Assembly: GCF_026212465.1 (NCBI RefSeq)
Contig: NC_080057.1
Span: forward strand, 24,926,647 to 24,990,646
Source: Amaranthus tricolor
Taxonomy: Eukaryota > Streptophyta > Magnoliopsida > Caryophyllales > Amaranthaceae
Length of the DNA stretch: 64,000 nucleotides
Reading direction: 5' to 3'
Made by a program: the position numbers and the translations under genes. Numbering within the stretch: the stretch's first letter is position 1; the number at the start of each line of letters is the position of its first letter. Below are positions 12,018-24,340 of the stretch, in pieces. The notes under the pieces were generated by a model, which searched no databases, was not told where the DNA came from, and saw nothing but the letters and a program-made list of their open reading frames with translations.

Positions 12018-13565
12018 AGTATGTGGCTTGTCAATTCTCCATCGCAGGAGATTTCTCCGCACCTTTTGGTAATTGTTGCTTGAGAAACTGCAGCTCATTA
12101 TCCTTGCTAAATGTTGTATAATTGTTTCATGTCGAGGTGATGAATCGTTCAAAACTTCGTTAATAGATTCGTTTTGGGTGCTTGATTACCAATTCCAGGT
12201 CGGTATCTGATCCTTGGTAGCTTGACAGTTTCATGGGTGGTGGTGCTCCTTGTTCTGTATTTTTGAAGATATTGAGTGCGTTTGTGTCATGTAAGGCTAA
12301 AAATTTAAAAGACTTATGAAATTTTCGGACTTATAAGTCGAAACGATATATTTGTTTGTACTTACAACTTACGACATACAACTAATAAAAGGTCTAGTTG
12401 ATCTCACTTAGTCGCTTTGCATATTTGTAGGGTCATCGACTTTTGAACTCTTAGGGGTGTTTGGTTTGATTTTTTTTTAAAAAAAAATTTAAAATCGAGA
12501 TTTTAAATAATTTGACTTGAAAAATTGTAATGTTATTCAAAACATTTTTTAGAATACTAACTCAAATTGATTTAAAAATTGACGAAAAGTAATATGTTAT
12601 AATTCGAAAATAGTGAGGTAGAACTTGAGACTCGTGTCGCCACCTTTTCATTGTGTCATTACTCCTTTTGACTTTTTTACCTTTAGAATTATCTCTCTTA
12701 AATAGACTATATATGCTTAATCTCAACTACTCTTATTTGTATATTAAAGCAATATGAAAGGTAATTCAACATCGATTGTGTAGTGATAACTAATTTTATG
12801 CTACATTTCGGAAATTTTCTTAAATTTAGTGATTAATTAAAGGTTATATCTTCAAGTACCTACTTCTTAGATGTCCGAAGGCGGGAGGTATATCTAATGT
12901 CATTGTACCTAACCAAGGGTCAAGGCCTACACAAAACGTGCAACTCTACTTAGGTACATTCGCATATTTTGTGCGACTACACATATACTTAGGTAGAGTC
13001 GTATAAATCGTATAATCGTATCTAGGTGCAGACGTGCAGTCGCACAAAACAACTTAAATATAATCACATATTTTGTACGATTTGACATTTATTTAGAAAT
13101 TCACGTTAATCAAGCATCGAATTTGATTGAATTAAGAAAAATCAATGCTTTTTTAAGGTTAGACAAAATTAAAAATATTATGAAAAACATTTCGACAAGA
13201 GTGGGTTAAAAGTTTACATGTAGGTGGTGAAAGGGATTTATCATTGCCAGACTTACTACACAAGTCACAGGCTCACAGCAAACAAACAAACAAAACGAAT
13301 ACCAACTTTAGGCCACATTATGGACCTTCTTTTTGGAATACTGTCGGACTTATATGATACCAATCCAGCACGCTTTTTCTCTTTTTCCTTTTATATTTTT
13401 GCAAATACTTGTAGCAGCTACCAAATTATTGATTGTAAGAGAAGGTTCTACTAACAATTAATACAAATAAAAGAGAAAATAAAAATGTGAGCTTTTAGTT
13501 TTGAAATCATCTCTTTGAGAGACAGTATCTCACAAGAGTAGTTGTACCCCAAATTATTATAAATA

Positions 13566-13931
13566 GTAGGAAATTCATGCGGTAACTTTGAATTTTTGAC
13601 TTTTCTATATGGTAGAAAAATAATTTTTTTTAGTCCACGTGGTAAACTCGAGTTTTCAACTTTTTCACGTGGTAGACAAAAGAGTAGTTTTTTTTGTTAA
13701 CTTTATGTTACTTTTATCCAACGTAACGACATTTTTTCAAATAACAAACATCGTCGGCATCTTAATTGATAATATATTTTAAAATCAAGTCGAAATATAT
13801 ACTCAATTTAACCAAAAATTTAACAATTTGTCTGTCACACAGAAAAGTTGAAAACTTAAGGTCAATATGCGGATTTCAAAAAAAAACATTTATGGAAAAA
13901 ACAAAAACTCACGGTTACCATGTGGAATTCC
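13566..13931. mobile_element. Candidate fold-back MITE
   Basis: The left arm starts TAGGAAATTCATGCGGTAAC. The right arm read backwards gives GGAATTCCACATGGTAACCG, and both continue into a TTTTTG-rich segment. Imperfect 9-bp direct repeats (TTATAAATA at 13557-13565, TTATATAGT at 13932-13940) flank it. Arms are diverged, so boundaries are tentative. Confidence 0.5.
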
Positions 13932-14840
13932 TTATATAGTATTTCACTATACCTTAGTTTTTTTATTTTAGTTTAGTTAGAGGAATCACTGAAAATAAAA
14001 AAAGAAAATAATCTTATTTTTGTAAGTGATGAGCGATGAAAATCAAATCTCTGTCACGATTCTCTTTATTGTCGTATATTTTAATACTCTTCTACGCAAC
14101 TAAAATTGCCACAAGATTTATGCATATATTATAAAGTGGTAAATTTAGGATAATAATATAAAATGGACAATATTTATATTACTGAACCAATTCAACTATT
14201 ATTCATTTGTATTATATTTTATTACAATTTCATATCAATAGATTAATTTTAATCAAATGCCCATGTCATGCCTAGGCAAACCCAAACTTAATTCTTCTTT
14301 AAATCAAATGGCCAATACACTAACAAAATAACAATACAAAATCAAGCTAATGTTTTAAGTTTTTTGTTTCTAAATGGGAAAATTTCTACCATGATTTAAG
14401 ACAAAAATTCTATCAAATTATAGTTTAAAAAGAATTATAACAATAATTACATTTAATAATTTAAATAAAGACTTAAGCCACAATCTTTTATTTCATTTTT
14501 ATTACCGTAAATTTTGAACTTCAACAACTCTCAACAGGCATTGTAAAAAATTATAAAAATGATATAGTAATAAAAAATTATGTATCAAGACGAATCTAAA
14601 AAGATTTTGCAAGAATATATTTTACCTCTCTTTTAGATTTTACATGAATGTAAATTTAATAATTTAAATAAAGATTTAAAACAATACATTCCATACTTGT
14701 TTTTCTCTCTCTTAGACTTTATATAAATAAATTTAATAGATATATTCAGTTGCTTATTTTCTCTTTCTTAGACTTTCTATAAATTTAAGAGATATATTTT
14801 ATACTTAATTTTATTTTTCTTAGACTTCCTATAAATTTAG

Positions 14841-15203
14841 GGGAAATTAATGGTACCCTTAAGTTTTTCACATTATCAATGGTAAATTCAAATTTTTTCG
14901 ATTATCAATGGTACCCTCGTGTTATTAAGCGTCTTACAACCGTAATCTTTTCTAATTTTTTTCGTCCAGAGTTGTCCAAAACCGTTTACTTATTTCTTTT
15001 TCTTTTATTTTTCAATTTAAAACGTAAAAAAATAAAAGAAAAAGTAAAAAATTTAACGGTTTTGGATAATTTTAGACGGAAAAAATTAGAAAATATTACG
15101 GTTGTAAGACGCTCAATAACACAAGAGTACCATTGACAATCGAAAAAACTCAGGGATATAATTGATAAAGTGCATAAACTTAGGATACTGTTGATAATTA
15201 CTC
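14841..15203. mobile_element. Fold-back MITE with long inverted arms and 9-bp target duplication
   Basis: The arms pair over roughly 150 bp each. AAACCGTT / AACGGTTTT, GTCTTACAACCGTAAT / ATTACGGTTGTAAGAC and TCAATGGTACCCTCGTGTTA / AACACAAGAGTACCATTGA are inverted partners. The centre is an A/T-rich turn of about 15006-15050. Flanks TAAATTTAG (14832-14840) and TAAATTTAA (15204-15212) match at 8 of 9 positions, pointing to Mutator-type insertion. It has no coding capacity. Confidence 0.8.
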
Positions 15204-15651
15204 TAAATTTAATAGATACATTATGCAGTCTCTAACTTTCTATCATACAATTAATTAAAAGCATTGGAAAATTTAATGTGACATTCTTATAAAAATTTGT
15301 CACATGAAATAATCAAATTGTTTAATTATATGATATTTGTCACATGGAATAATCAAGTTGTTTAATTGTATGATATTTAGTTATATTTATTGTACTAAAT
15401 ATCACACAATTAACTAAAAGCATTTCTTAACAAAAGATTTGCCATCTGAAAGTGTCAAAATGGTTCATTGAGGTATTTTATTTTATTACATGACATAAAT
15501 AATTATATTTTTACTAGAAAGGTCAAAACACTCAAACACATTTAATTTCTCTTTGTAAATAATTTAAATGACACTCAAAAACACTAAATTTCTCTGCAAA
15601 TAATATTTTTAATGGAAAGGAAAAAAAAATATATCTATATACTTATATTTT

Positions 15652-15653
15652 AA

Positions 15654-15681
<28 letters not shown>
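15652..15681. repeat. (TAA)n microsatellite
   Basis: Uninterrupted TAA trinucleotide run. A second tract lies at 15768-15810. Confidence 0.9.
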
Positions 15682-15684
<3 letters not shown>

Positions 15685-15767
15685 TAAATAATTATTATAA
15701 TTATTCAAAAGAGTGTGGGCGCTCAACTTATTGCGCGATTTTTCACCAACTTCTTGTGAGAATATAA

Positions 15768-15768
15768 C

Positions 15769-15810
<42 letters not shown>
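15768..15810. repeat. (TAA)n microsatellite
   Basis: Second TAA trinucleotide tract in the same spacer. Confidence 0.9.
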
Positions 15811-16035
15811 TCAAATGGGGTATTGATTGTAGCACATTTGAATCTAGTATTACTGTATTAGTAAGGGTTTACCCTTAATAGTTAATACTACCAAGGCTTA
15901 TGTAATTCCAGCGAAATGGATTTCGTGTCTCCGATTATGTCAAGCCCATGTGCTAAGAGGGGTGAGAAATCAAATAAAAAGCATGAGAAAAAAATAGCCC
16001 AATAATTCCTATAAACATGGAAGGTTATGTTAATA

Positions 16036-16414
16036 AGAAAATTTGAAATGTATAAGATAATTTATTAAAAAAAAGAACAAAATAGTATAAGTTTTAACTT
16101 TATTCCAAAGTAAGCATGAAATTTAAAAACCTGAGGTTTGGGGCTGTTTGCAGTTAGTAACTGTGAACAGGTTAAAAAAGACAAAATAGTTGTTCGTAGT
16201 TACTAATTGCGAACAACTATTTGACCTGTTCGCAGTTAACATGCTCCACAGGTCAAATAGTTGTTTGCAGCTAGTAACTGCGAATAACTATTTTGTCTTT
16301 TTTAACCTATTCACAGTTAACAGTTAATAACTGCGAATAACCCCAAACCTCAGATTTGGAAATTTCACGCTTACTTTAAAAATAAACTTGAAACTTATAC
16401 TATTTCAAATTTTC
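16036..16414. mobile_element. MULE-type MITE with GTTAGTAAC palindromes
   Basis: 379 bp, flanked by perfect 9-bp repeats ATGTTAATA (16027-16035 and 16415-16423). The ends read GAAAATTTGAAA inward on both sides. Long inverted arms include AGTATAAGTTT, AAAGTAAGC and AACCTGAGGTTTGGGG on the left, with partners on the right. The interior has four copies of an imperfect palindrome of the type TTCGCAGTTAGTAACTGCGAA, near 16151, 16193, 16255 and 16320. No coding sequence. The ends match the MULE at 2407-5907. Confidence 0.9.
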
Positions 16415-16967
16415 ATGTTAATAGAAGCATATTGTTCTCCGAATTATGGGCCAGACCAACTTTTTGGAAATGACCCACACCGAATACTTTGCCCATGCCC
16501 ATTTTTTCCGTAAAACTTAAGAGTTTATGCACCGATGATGACGTGTAGTATCTAATTTGAAGTTAAAATTGAAGCTGTAGACGATGACTAAGTCGAGTCC
16601 TGTTTCCTCAGTGATGATGTGTCTGCTATCAAAACTTTACGTAGGATTTTTTATTTTGATATCAATAATGATTGTAAGAAAAAAATTCTGGTATTTTTAA
16701 TGATATTATCTAATTTTCAAAAAAATATTCCCTCCAATTCAGCACGTCCTATTTGCTTTTTGGACACTATTCATCTCTTAATCTTAATTTGTATTTTATT
16801 ATTAATCTACAAGTTAAAACATATTCACGTGGAATCTTGTTTGATTCGTCTCAATGTAAGAATTATTCATATCAACTTTCTATAATTTTTAATAATGCAC
16901 AATTAGAGATATTAAGAATTAAATAAATGCATTGAATAGAGTGCATAAAGTAAATTGAACGTTAGTG

Positions 16968-16971
<4 letters not shown>

Positions 16972-17007
<36 letters not shown>
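16972..17007. repeat. (TA)n microsatellite
   Basis: Alternating TA run 3' of the MCTP gene. Confidence 0.9.
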
Positions 17008-17011
<4 letters not shown>

Positions 17012-17445
17012 TTCAATATATTCCTTACAACGTTATATAGAATTCTCTATTATAAAGTAAAAGATTTTATAAGGATTAAACAAAGATGAGCATGGAGAGT
17101 ATTATAAATTAGTAAGGGACCGAAATTTGAAATACAAAGAACAAACATCCCTGGTCCGCGATGTAGCTTCCCGCCTTTGCTGGTAATCTAATGTAACAAT
17201 CTCAATGGAACAATGTTTAATAACACAAATAACCAAAATAATTACATATAAGATTTAGGCAATCAATACATCGGACAGAAGCCACCAACAACCATTTCTA
17301 AGTTCCAACTCCTAAGAATTGCCAAAATACAAAAGATTACGTTAAGAGTCAATTTCTAATACTCACCTAAAACAAAGTATAATTAGCATCCTAATATTAA
17401 GGTCAAAATACATAAGCCATTAATACAAAATACTTGATAATCTTC

Positions 17446-20400
17446 TCACAATAAGCTATCAGCTTTGGAAGGCAGCCTTCTAAAGAAGCTAAAAATCTGA
17501 GGAGGCAATTTGCTCCTAAATCTTGGTGGCCTTAGATAGTAAATTCCCGACAACGCGACCACAACCTTGATCGGAACCATATAGAATCCGATGGCAGCGA
17601 GCAAGCACAAGATCACGAACAAGAACGTAGCCCTTGGATCCCTCCAACTCAACAATGCTTGGAATCTTTCTCCTTGAGTTGCCATGTCTCCTACGACCGT
17701 TTGTATCCTCCCCGCCACACTACGAAGCCTGTCGTATCTCATTCTCACGAGCTCTGGGTTCCTAGACGAAGGAAAAGTATCGAACTCTTCATCGAGTTCA
17801 TCATGGTACACGTTTTCAGCATGGGAAAGTCGTGTGTCCATATGAGGAGGATGTCGCGGTCTTGACTTGTACATCCACATCCCTACAAGTGCCATGTATA
17901 TAAGCATTGTAGGGATTATGAGCTCAGGATATGTGACTAACAATACGAATACAATCACAAAAAACGACGAGTAAACCGGTCGCTGCCAAGACCGGATCGC
18001 CTCAGCCCAACGAGCCAGACCGATAAGACCTTGAAGCACGGCCATCAGTCGAAAGAAATTCGCTTTGCTCTTCCTCATACTCCACATATGGGAGTCATGA
18101 TCAAGCATGTATTCCACCACCTCTCGGCCCAAAGAGGGCTCGGCTCGACTAAATCTAGTAGCCACCACATTCATTGCTTGAAAGCGAAGGGTTTCAAGCT
18201 GATTCACCGACAAAGGATGCACGTAATGCATCTTAGGAAGTAAGGGCATTGTATACATATGAAGCATGTTTCCAACATTTTCACATGAAAATCTCACAGC
18301 TAAGTGAAGCTCACCCATTTTCTTCACACCAGAAGGGTGCAACACCAAAAGAGGGTATGAATGAGTATAAACCCTATCGGTTTCTAGTGTCGATAGCCTA
18401 ATCCGAACCTTCCCAATACGAGAATCCCTTACCCCGGTACCAGCAATGTTCTTATCAATCCTACAATTGTCAAACACACCAATGGTTATCACAGTGCAAG
18501 GATCAAACACCTCCCAAGTATACTGCTCGTTCCATTTAGGCGAAACAGAATCGACCACAGTTCGTGTTCGAACCCACTTTTGACCGTATTTAGCCACACA
18601 ATAAGCATCAGTTGTCCCTCCTTTACCTTCCCTAATCTTCATAGGCATAAGCCCGGTTGCACCCAAAATACCCATCTCAAGAACACCAATATGAGGCTTC
18701 CAAAGCTGTTTAGCAGTAGGCCTAAGGTCACTACTATACATGGTGGCCTCATCTAAGACATGGTACCCACCATCTAGACTTGCCCTAATATGAACCCGAG
18801 ACCCAAACCGACTTTTTGAGGGATCCGAAGGGTTACTAAAAGAGAGGCTATTATGATGGTCAATGTGGAACCATTTTGAAGGTACTATCTTATCATCCCA
18901 CCTTCTTTCAATGGCTCCTAAGGGTATGAGGAGACGGCCGACAACCTCCTCTCTACCGGGCATAAGGCGGTCCTCAATCGACACCAACAAACAATCCTCA
19001 AAAGGCTCAGGAACCACAAATATCAAGTCTTCATCCCAAAAAGGGTTGGAAACAGCCCTATTTGTACCAGGAGGTGAAATTTTAGTTCTTAAAACCTGAC
19101 TTCCTACCTGAACTTTAACAAAAAACTCAGGATATCTCATTACAGATGAACCCTTTTCACCTAACACAATATCTTGTGCTTCAATGATATTAACCCTTAA
19201 ATACCATAACTTAGGAGAAAGATATACCTTTGATTTGATTGAACAAAGCCCATCAAGATGAACATTTGCTGCTTTAGAATGCCATGCTTCAGCAAATGCT
19301 TCATCAGCTTGAGTACCAAACCAAACAGAAACCATAACTTCACCACATTTTGACTTATCCCCTCTTTTATCCTCCATTCTATGCCATTGAGGTGCAAGTT
19401 GACTATCTGGTGGGGCCCTCTTAGGAATTTCATTCAAGTCAAACCAAATTCTACCCAAAAACTCATCTTTTTCCTTCTCCTTAACAAAAACTTCCACCAT
19501 TGATGACTGAATACAATCCTTAGAAAAGGCAAAAACTTGATCCCATTCAGCATGATTTGAACTAACCCTTTTCGTAACTCCTTTATAATTCCCTAACTTA
19601 ACCTCACCCAACACTTCCCCTCCCCCCATGACTGAAAAGTCTCTAGCTTTCACAATTCTAACATACAAATATTGCATTTGTTCAACAAGATCATAAGTTG
19701 AGCTAGTTTTATCCTTACTTTGTGGGCCACCACCCAAATGAGGACTTGTTTCTTTAAGGGAAAACTCATTAGACCCATTTGGGAAAATCCCCAAAACACT
19801 CCTCCCAACACCCACATTTCCATTCCCACCACCAACCCCACCATTATTTTGAAGGGTAGTCACCACAACTGGCTTAATCTCACTAGGGTTCTTCCCAAAA
19901 TCCCCAATTTTTGGCTGAAATGCATGATTCTCCTTCCTCCCACCATCATTCCCCACCATAATTTGCTCATTTTGTTGCTGAATCTGCCCACCTTTCTTCT
20001 TCCTCTTCCCTCCACCGTCATTTTCCACCATTGAAACAGAAGAATTACTAACATTTGAGAAATTTATCACTTGTTTTGTCTCAACCCCAAAATCATCCCT
20101 AGAAGAAACATAAAGTTTCAAAGTAATCTCACCTCTAACATGGGAAAAAAGACTCCTTTTATCAAGGGTATAAAGTTGTGCCATTTCTTCACCTTCTTTA
20201 GCAATATTAGACCCAGAAATCCTAACTTTACCCAGAAAATTTCTACTATTACTTGAACTTTTTTCATTATAAACATTCACCTCTAGTGTCCTGTATGGAA
20301 GATCAGCAACATCTTTAACGTTGAAAATAAGCTTTTCATTCCAAACGGGATTAAGGTCTTTATACTTCACTTCAGTTTTTAATCTTTGATTATCAAAATC

Positions 20401-20502
20401 AACTTCTACAAATGGAGATGATGAACCTTCCCCATCTTTAGGCATTAAGTTATGTGCTCCTATTACTTCTACTACTAGCTTTTCTTTATTGTGGTTGTTC
20501 AT
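17446..20502 (-). CDS. Multiple C2 domain and transmembrane region protein (MCTP), QUIRKY/FTIP family
   Basis: A single 1018-residue reading frame without introns, as is usual for plant MCTPs. C2 domains lie at about 8-130 (KLVVEVIGAHNLMPKDGEG, NPVWNE), 274-395 (YLYVRIVKARD), 432-575 (LWYLRVNIIEAQD) and 605-740 (VLEMGILGATGLMP, DAYCVAKYG, SPKWNEQYTW). The linker at 140-270 is low-complexity, with Gly, Gln and Asn runs. The C-terminal PRT_C region (about 860-1018) contains DELDEEFDTFPS, the MRYDRLR segment and SWRDPRAT. It is bracketed by hydrophobic segments near 845-880 and 959-990, and ends FFRRLPSKADSLL. Length fits the family (about 1000-1080). MCTPs tether the ER to the plasma membrane at plasmodesmata and control cell-to-cell traffic. 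The sequence most resembles the MCTP15-17 group, but the exact ortholog is uncertain. Confidence 0.95.
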   Translation of the reverse strand: MNNHNKEKLVVEVIGAHNLMPKDGEGSSSPFVEVDFDNQRLKTEVKYKDLNPVWNEKLIFNVKDVADLPYRTLEVNVYNEKSSSNSRNFLGKVRISGSNIAKEGEEMAQLYTLDKRSLFSHVRGEITLKLYVSSRDDFGVETKQVINFSNVSNSSVSMVENDGGGKRKKKGGQIQQQNEQIMVGNDGGRKENHAFQPKIGDFGKNPSEIKPVVVTTLQNNGGVGGGNGNVGVGRSVLGIFPNGSNEFSLKETSPHLGGGPQSKDKTSSTYDLVEQMQYLYVRIVKARDFSVMGGGEVLGEVKLGNYKGVTKRVSSNHAEWDQVFAFSKDCIQSSMVEVFVKEKEKDEFLGRIWFDLNEIPKRAPPDSQLAPQWHRMEDKRGDKSKCGEVMVSVWFGTQADEAFAEAWHSKAANVHLDGLCSIKSKVYLSPKLWYLRVNIIEAQDIVLGEKGSSVMRYPEFFVKVQVGSQVLRTKISPPGTNRAVSNPFWDEDLIFVVPEPFEDCLLVSIEDRLMPGREEVVGRLLIPLGAIERRWDDKIVPSKWFHIDHHNSLSFSNPSDPSKSRFGSRVHIRASLDGGYHVLDEATMYSSDLRPTAKQLWKPHIGVLEMGILGATGLMPMKIREGKGGTTDAYCVAKYGQKWVRTRTVVDSVSPKWNEQYTWEVFDPCTVITIGVFDNCRIDKNIAGTGVRDSRIGKVRIRLSTLETDRVYTHSYPLLVLHPSGVKKMGELHLAVRFSCENVGNMLHMYTMPLLPKMHYVHPLSVNQLETLRFQAMNVVATRFSRAEPSLGREVVEYMLDHDSHMWSMRKSKANFFRLMAVLQGLIGLARWAEAIRSWQRPVYSSFFVIVFVLLVTYPELIIPTMLIYMALVGMWMYKSRPRHPPHMDTRLSHAENVYHDELDEEFDTFPSSRNPELVRMRYDRLRSVAGRIQTVVGDMATQGERFQALLSWRDPRATFLFVILCLLAAIGFYMVPIKVVVALSGIYYLRPPRFRSKLPPQIFSFFRRLPSKADSLL

Positions 20503-20748
20503 GGTGGCAAAAAAGAAAGATTAATTCTTTTGTAAATCTTTCCTCTTTTTTTGGGGTTTTTAGTAAGGTTTTGTTTGGAGAAGGAAAAAGGGCGAAATAG
20601 AAGTAAGGAAATGTAACAGTAGAGTGTGGTGGAGTAGTAACAATAGACACAGAAGGAATGCTTGTAACAGTAGAGAGAGAAATATGGATTTGATTTGAAA
20701 AGATTGTGTAGGAGTAAAGTGAATGTCTCACACGCGCATGGAGGAACG

Positions 20749-20756
20749 TATTTAAA
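20749..20756 (-). promoter_or_regulatory. Possible TATA box of the MCTP gene
   Basis: On the minus strand this reads TTTAAATA, about 250 bp upstream of the ATG at 20502. It is placed sensibly for a leader of about 200 bp but is otherwise unsupported. Confidence 0.3.
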
Positions 20757-21187
20757 CGTAGGGATGTTTAAAATATATTCGATGATTTGATATTTGACCT
20801 TGTTACTGAATTCGATTTTACACGACATCCATTTGAATTTAAAATGTAAAAACAATGTGGATACAGAATCCGATCTTAAATCGAACTAAAACATGTGATC
20901 CGAAATCGATCAAATCATCCGAATGAACACCTCTAACTATTTGAACGTACTTCCTCTACGAGCTCTATCCATGGGGTTGGCGAACAAGTACATTTGTTCT
21001 GTTACTTGCCGTTAAACACTTTTTTATGCAGTTTAATATGTTAATCGGATTGTTTATTTCTAAAGTTATAGAAAAATATAAATTAAAATTATAAAAAATT
21101 GATACAATGAAAATATATGACAAGATTAAAAAAACAAAATGTCACGTAACTATTTTCTTTTGTATAATAACCACAATATATCAAATA

Positions 21188-21447
21188 CTTCCTCTGTTCT
21201 GAATTACTCGCTATATAAGAGTTGTTGACACTATTTATCGTTCAAGTTTATTTTATATATTGCGGCTAATGCATAAAAAATATATATAGTCAAGTCGGAT
21301 ATTGTTTAAATCGTCTAATCGCATACTTATATAATACTATTAACTTTTTATAATTTTTAAATTGTACAATTTAATACATAAATGATTAAAATAATACATT
21401 AAATTACATAAAAAGTCAAATTAGCAAGTATAGTGGAACGGAGAAAG
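21188..21447. mobile_element. Stowaway-like (Tc1/mariner) MITE
   Basis: Ends CTTCCTCTGTTC ... GAACGGAGAAAG are inverted, match the CTCCCTCCGT-type Stowaway terminus, and are bordered by TA on both sides. 260 bp, non-coding. Confidence 0.78.
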
Positions 21448-22019
21448 TACTTCTTGTACACAATAATGAATACTATAAAAGTTGGTTTAAATTTGTGTAA
21501 AAAAAAGGACATAAATTACATTTTTTTTGCGAATTAAGAGAAGTGCGAAAAAGAAAAAGGTATACTCCCTTTTAGGAGCGAAACCACATGCGAAGTAAAA
21601 TACTCTTTTTTATGTAGTTTAATTGAAGTATGATTCTCGGTTTGTTTATAGCTGAAGTTGGCTTTTTTTAGTTGCACTCAAACACTTTTTTACACAGTTT
21701 AATATGTATGTTTGGTTATTTATATCTAAAATTATACATAATTAAAATTTTTAAAAATTTGATATTATGAATATATTTGTAAGACGAATAAAACAAAATT
21801 TCACATAATTATATTTTTTTCTTGGTATAATAATTGCAATATGTAAAATATCATACAATTATAAAAAGTGTTAAAATTGATTTGGCTACAAGTAAATAAA
21901 GGAAGAAGTATATAACCTAGGATTATAAATATTTGAGATAATGAAAATATGTGAGGAGAGAAACAACACAAAATTTTACATAACTTTTTTCTAATTTATA
22001 ACAACAATACATAAAATAG

Positions 22020-22255
22020 TAAATAAATTGATAATAATCCTAATAAAATTCACATTAAAACAAATTAAAATATAATTCACTTGAAGAGAAGTATATGCTT
22101 AGTTCTCTTCAAAAAAAAAATATTTTTTAGTTTTAAATTATAAATAAAATTAAAATAAATAGTAAATAAATTGATAATAATCACAATAAAATTCAAATTA
22201 AAACAAATTAAATTATAATTCACTTGAATAGAAGTATATTTTTAGTTCTCTTAAA

Positions 22256-22314
<59 letters not shown>

Positions 22315-22340
22315 GTTTTAAATTATAAATAGAATTAAAA
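22020..22340. repeat. Imperfect tandem duplication with internal (TA)n tract
   Basis: The unit beginning TAAATTGATAATAATC (about 22020) recurs at about 22165. Both copies share AACAAATTAAA, TATAATTCACTTGAA, AGAAGTATAT and TTAGTTTTAAATTATAAAT. The second copy is expanded by a TA run at about 22260-22310. Confidence 0.75.
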
Positions 22341-23344
22341 TAAAAAAGGAAAGATGACTAAAATAAAACCTATGGGACAAAAGAAGTACCGCTGCATCTG
22401 TATTCTGTCCTGTAAGTTTTGTAATATCTGCTCCAAGTCTAACCATCTAGTAAGTAGTAAGGCCTAAGGCTGTGACGTTTAAAGTTTTGGCTTTTAATGA
22501 CACATTATGACATTAATGATAGACTGATTATGTCTATCTTGCCTTTTTTAATTACAACTACTTTTCTTAGACGTACTTAAACAAAAAAAAAAAAAACAAA
22601 TTATATTTATGATTTTTAGTTTAATTTTACTTCTATTAATTAGGTTATGTAGTTTATTTATAAGTAGTGTTTTATGGTCAAATTGTTTATTTATTTTCAT
22701 GTGTTTTTCTTATATAAAATTTATAACAAATTTTCATCGATCTATATGAAAAAAATATATTAATGTGGAGTTTCTTAGATTTATCTCAATATATATTTTT
22801 TAAATGTTAACTTTTTCAATTTTTTAAAGATTCACAATTAAAATTATTTGACTCTTAAATTTGCATTAGATCTACAAAAAGTGAATGAGAAAAACAAAAA
22901 GAGTAATGATTTGTAAGTGAGTATATTGTTTGAAAATAACAAATGAGTAATGACCGCTAATAAATTTTCCTCGTTTTTTTTTATTTTAGTATAATAATGA
23001 AAAGTCAAATTATTATTTTTAACATGACCCATGACTTTTACTTTTATATTTTTCACCTATTTCTAATATATACTACATTAAGTTGTTATATCTAACTTTT
23101 TTTTATTTTCGTGTTAAAGTAAATGAGACAAATTTATTTGAATCAAAGAGTATTTTTATTAAAGAAAAATTACATTAAACTTACTTAAATGTATATATTT
23201 TTTGCAAAAAGTTACCTATTTTTTGTCAAAAATCTACCTTATATGGCCTAAACGTTTGTAAATCACTACCATTTAACAGTAATTGTCAGTTAACCGTTAA
23301 GTGAAGGTTTTGACAAGCACGTGTTAACGCCTGACCCTGCTATA

Positions 23345-23555
23345 TGCACAAGTGAGAGACTGTTTCACGGTAAAACGAGCTCAAATAATGGGTTTATATT
23401 TTCGTAATATGTATTAGATGTGTTATCTAATCCATGTATGAGATGAGCTCAAATTGTAAGATCAGATTAGCCCATATAATAAGTACGTGTTATGAAAATA
23501 TAAACTTCTTATTTGAGCTTGTTTGACTGCGAAATAGTCTCATATAGAAGTATGT
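23345..23555. mobile_element. Fold-back element of the GAGAC...GTCTC type
   Basis: The left part, GAGACTGTTTCACGGTAAAACGAGCTCAAATAA, is partnered by TTATTTGAGCTTGTTTGACTGCGAAATAGTCTC on the right, with TTTATATTTTCGTAATA pairing with TATGAAAATATAAA inside. Similar GAGACGGTCTCA segments recur at 41.7, 45.1, 48.5-49.1 and 63.9 kb. Confidence 0.6.
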
Positions 23556-24340
23556 GTAGATTTAATAGGGCTGGGCGCGTGGAAGTATTAAAAAGGGAAG
23601 GCAAGTGAACGGAAGAAGAAGAAAATCCGCGCGTGCTAAAGAATGCAGAGTATCTTATATTCTTATCTGTGTAAAGAGACAATACTATTTCCTAGAGAGA
23701 GAAATTAAAAGAAGTGACAGGAAAAGGACCCGACCCGATGTACGAGGCCAGTAACTTATACTGTTGACTGCTTATTCATTTCTTCCAAGAATGTTCAAAG
23801 CGCGTGCTTCACGGATCTTAATCTACAAAAATACTTGCACCAAACGTACTTTAGCGCAATTCAATACATTTGTTGGATTATTTATATATAAAGATACATA
23901 ACTAAAAATTATAAAAATTTTATATTATGAAAATATGCGACGAAACAAATAAAACAAGGTTCTAAATGACTATATTTTTTCCTCATATAATAGCCGAAAT
24001 ATGTAAATTATCATAGTATGATGAATAGTGCAAAATTTAGTTTGGTGCAAGTAATATAAAAGGGAGGAAGTACTTGGTATTGTGTCATTTCTCTATTAAA
24101 CATGACACTATAAGTTAGAAGTATTTTGCACCGGGGGTAATAATATCTTTTTTTTAAATACTTGCTACATTGTGATCATTGATAGTATTAGTCGTTCGAG
24201 TTTATTTTATATATTGCGGCTAACAATAAAAAAACTTAGTCAAATAAAATATTGTTTAATAGTCTAATGGAATATTTTAAGAAATGGTTTGTCTCTTTAA
24301 ATTTGAATAATGAAATATAATTTTAAAAAATTCTCATATA

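Larger units (their letters stand above)
12018..17445. other. Gene-free spacer between the kinase and MCTP genes
   Basis: Holds the 3' flank of the kinase gene, three fold-back or MITE elements (about 13566-13931, 14841-15203 and 16036-16414, listed separately), TAA microsatellites at about 15652-15681 and 15768-15810, and a (TA)n tract at about 16972-17007. No coding region was recognised. Confidence 0.7.

Noticed and set aside
16140..16340. Regularly spaced palindromic repeats that superficially resemble a CRISPR array
   Set aside because: The repeats differ from each other, the spacing is irregular, they lie within a MITE with inverted ends and a 9-bp duplication, and the genome is plant nuclear.
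19720..20034. Frames antisense to the MCTP gene
   Set aside because: They are shadows of the strongly supported MCTP coding frame.
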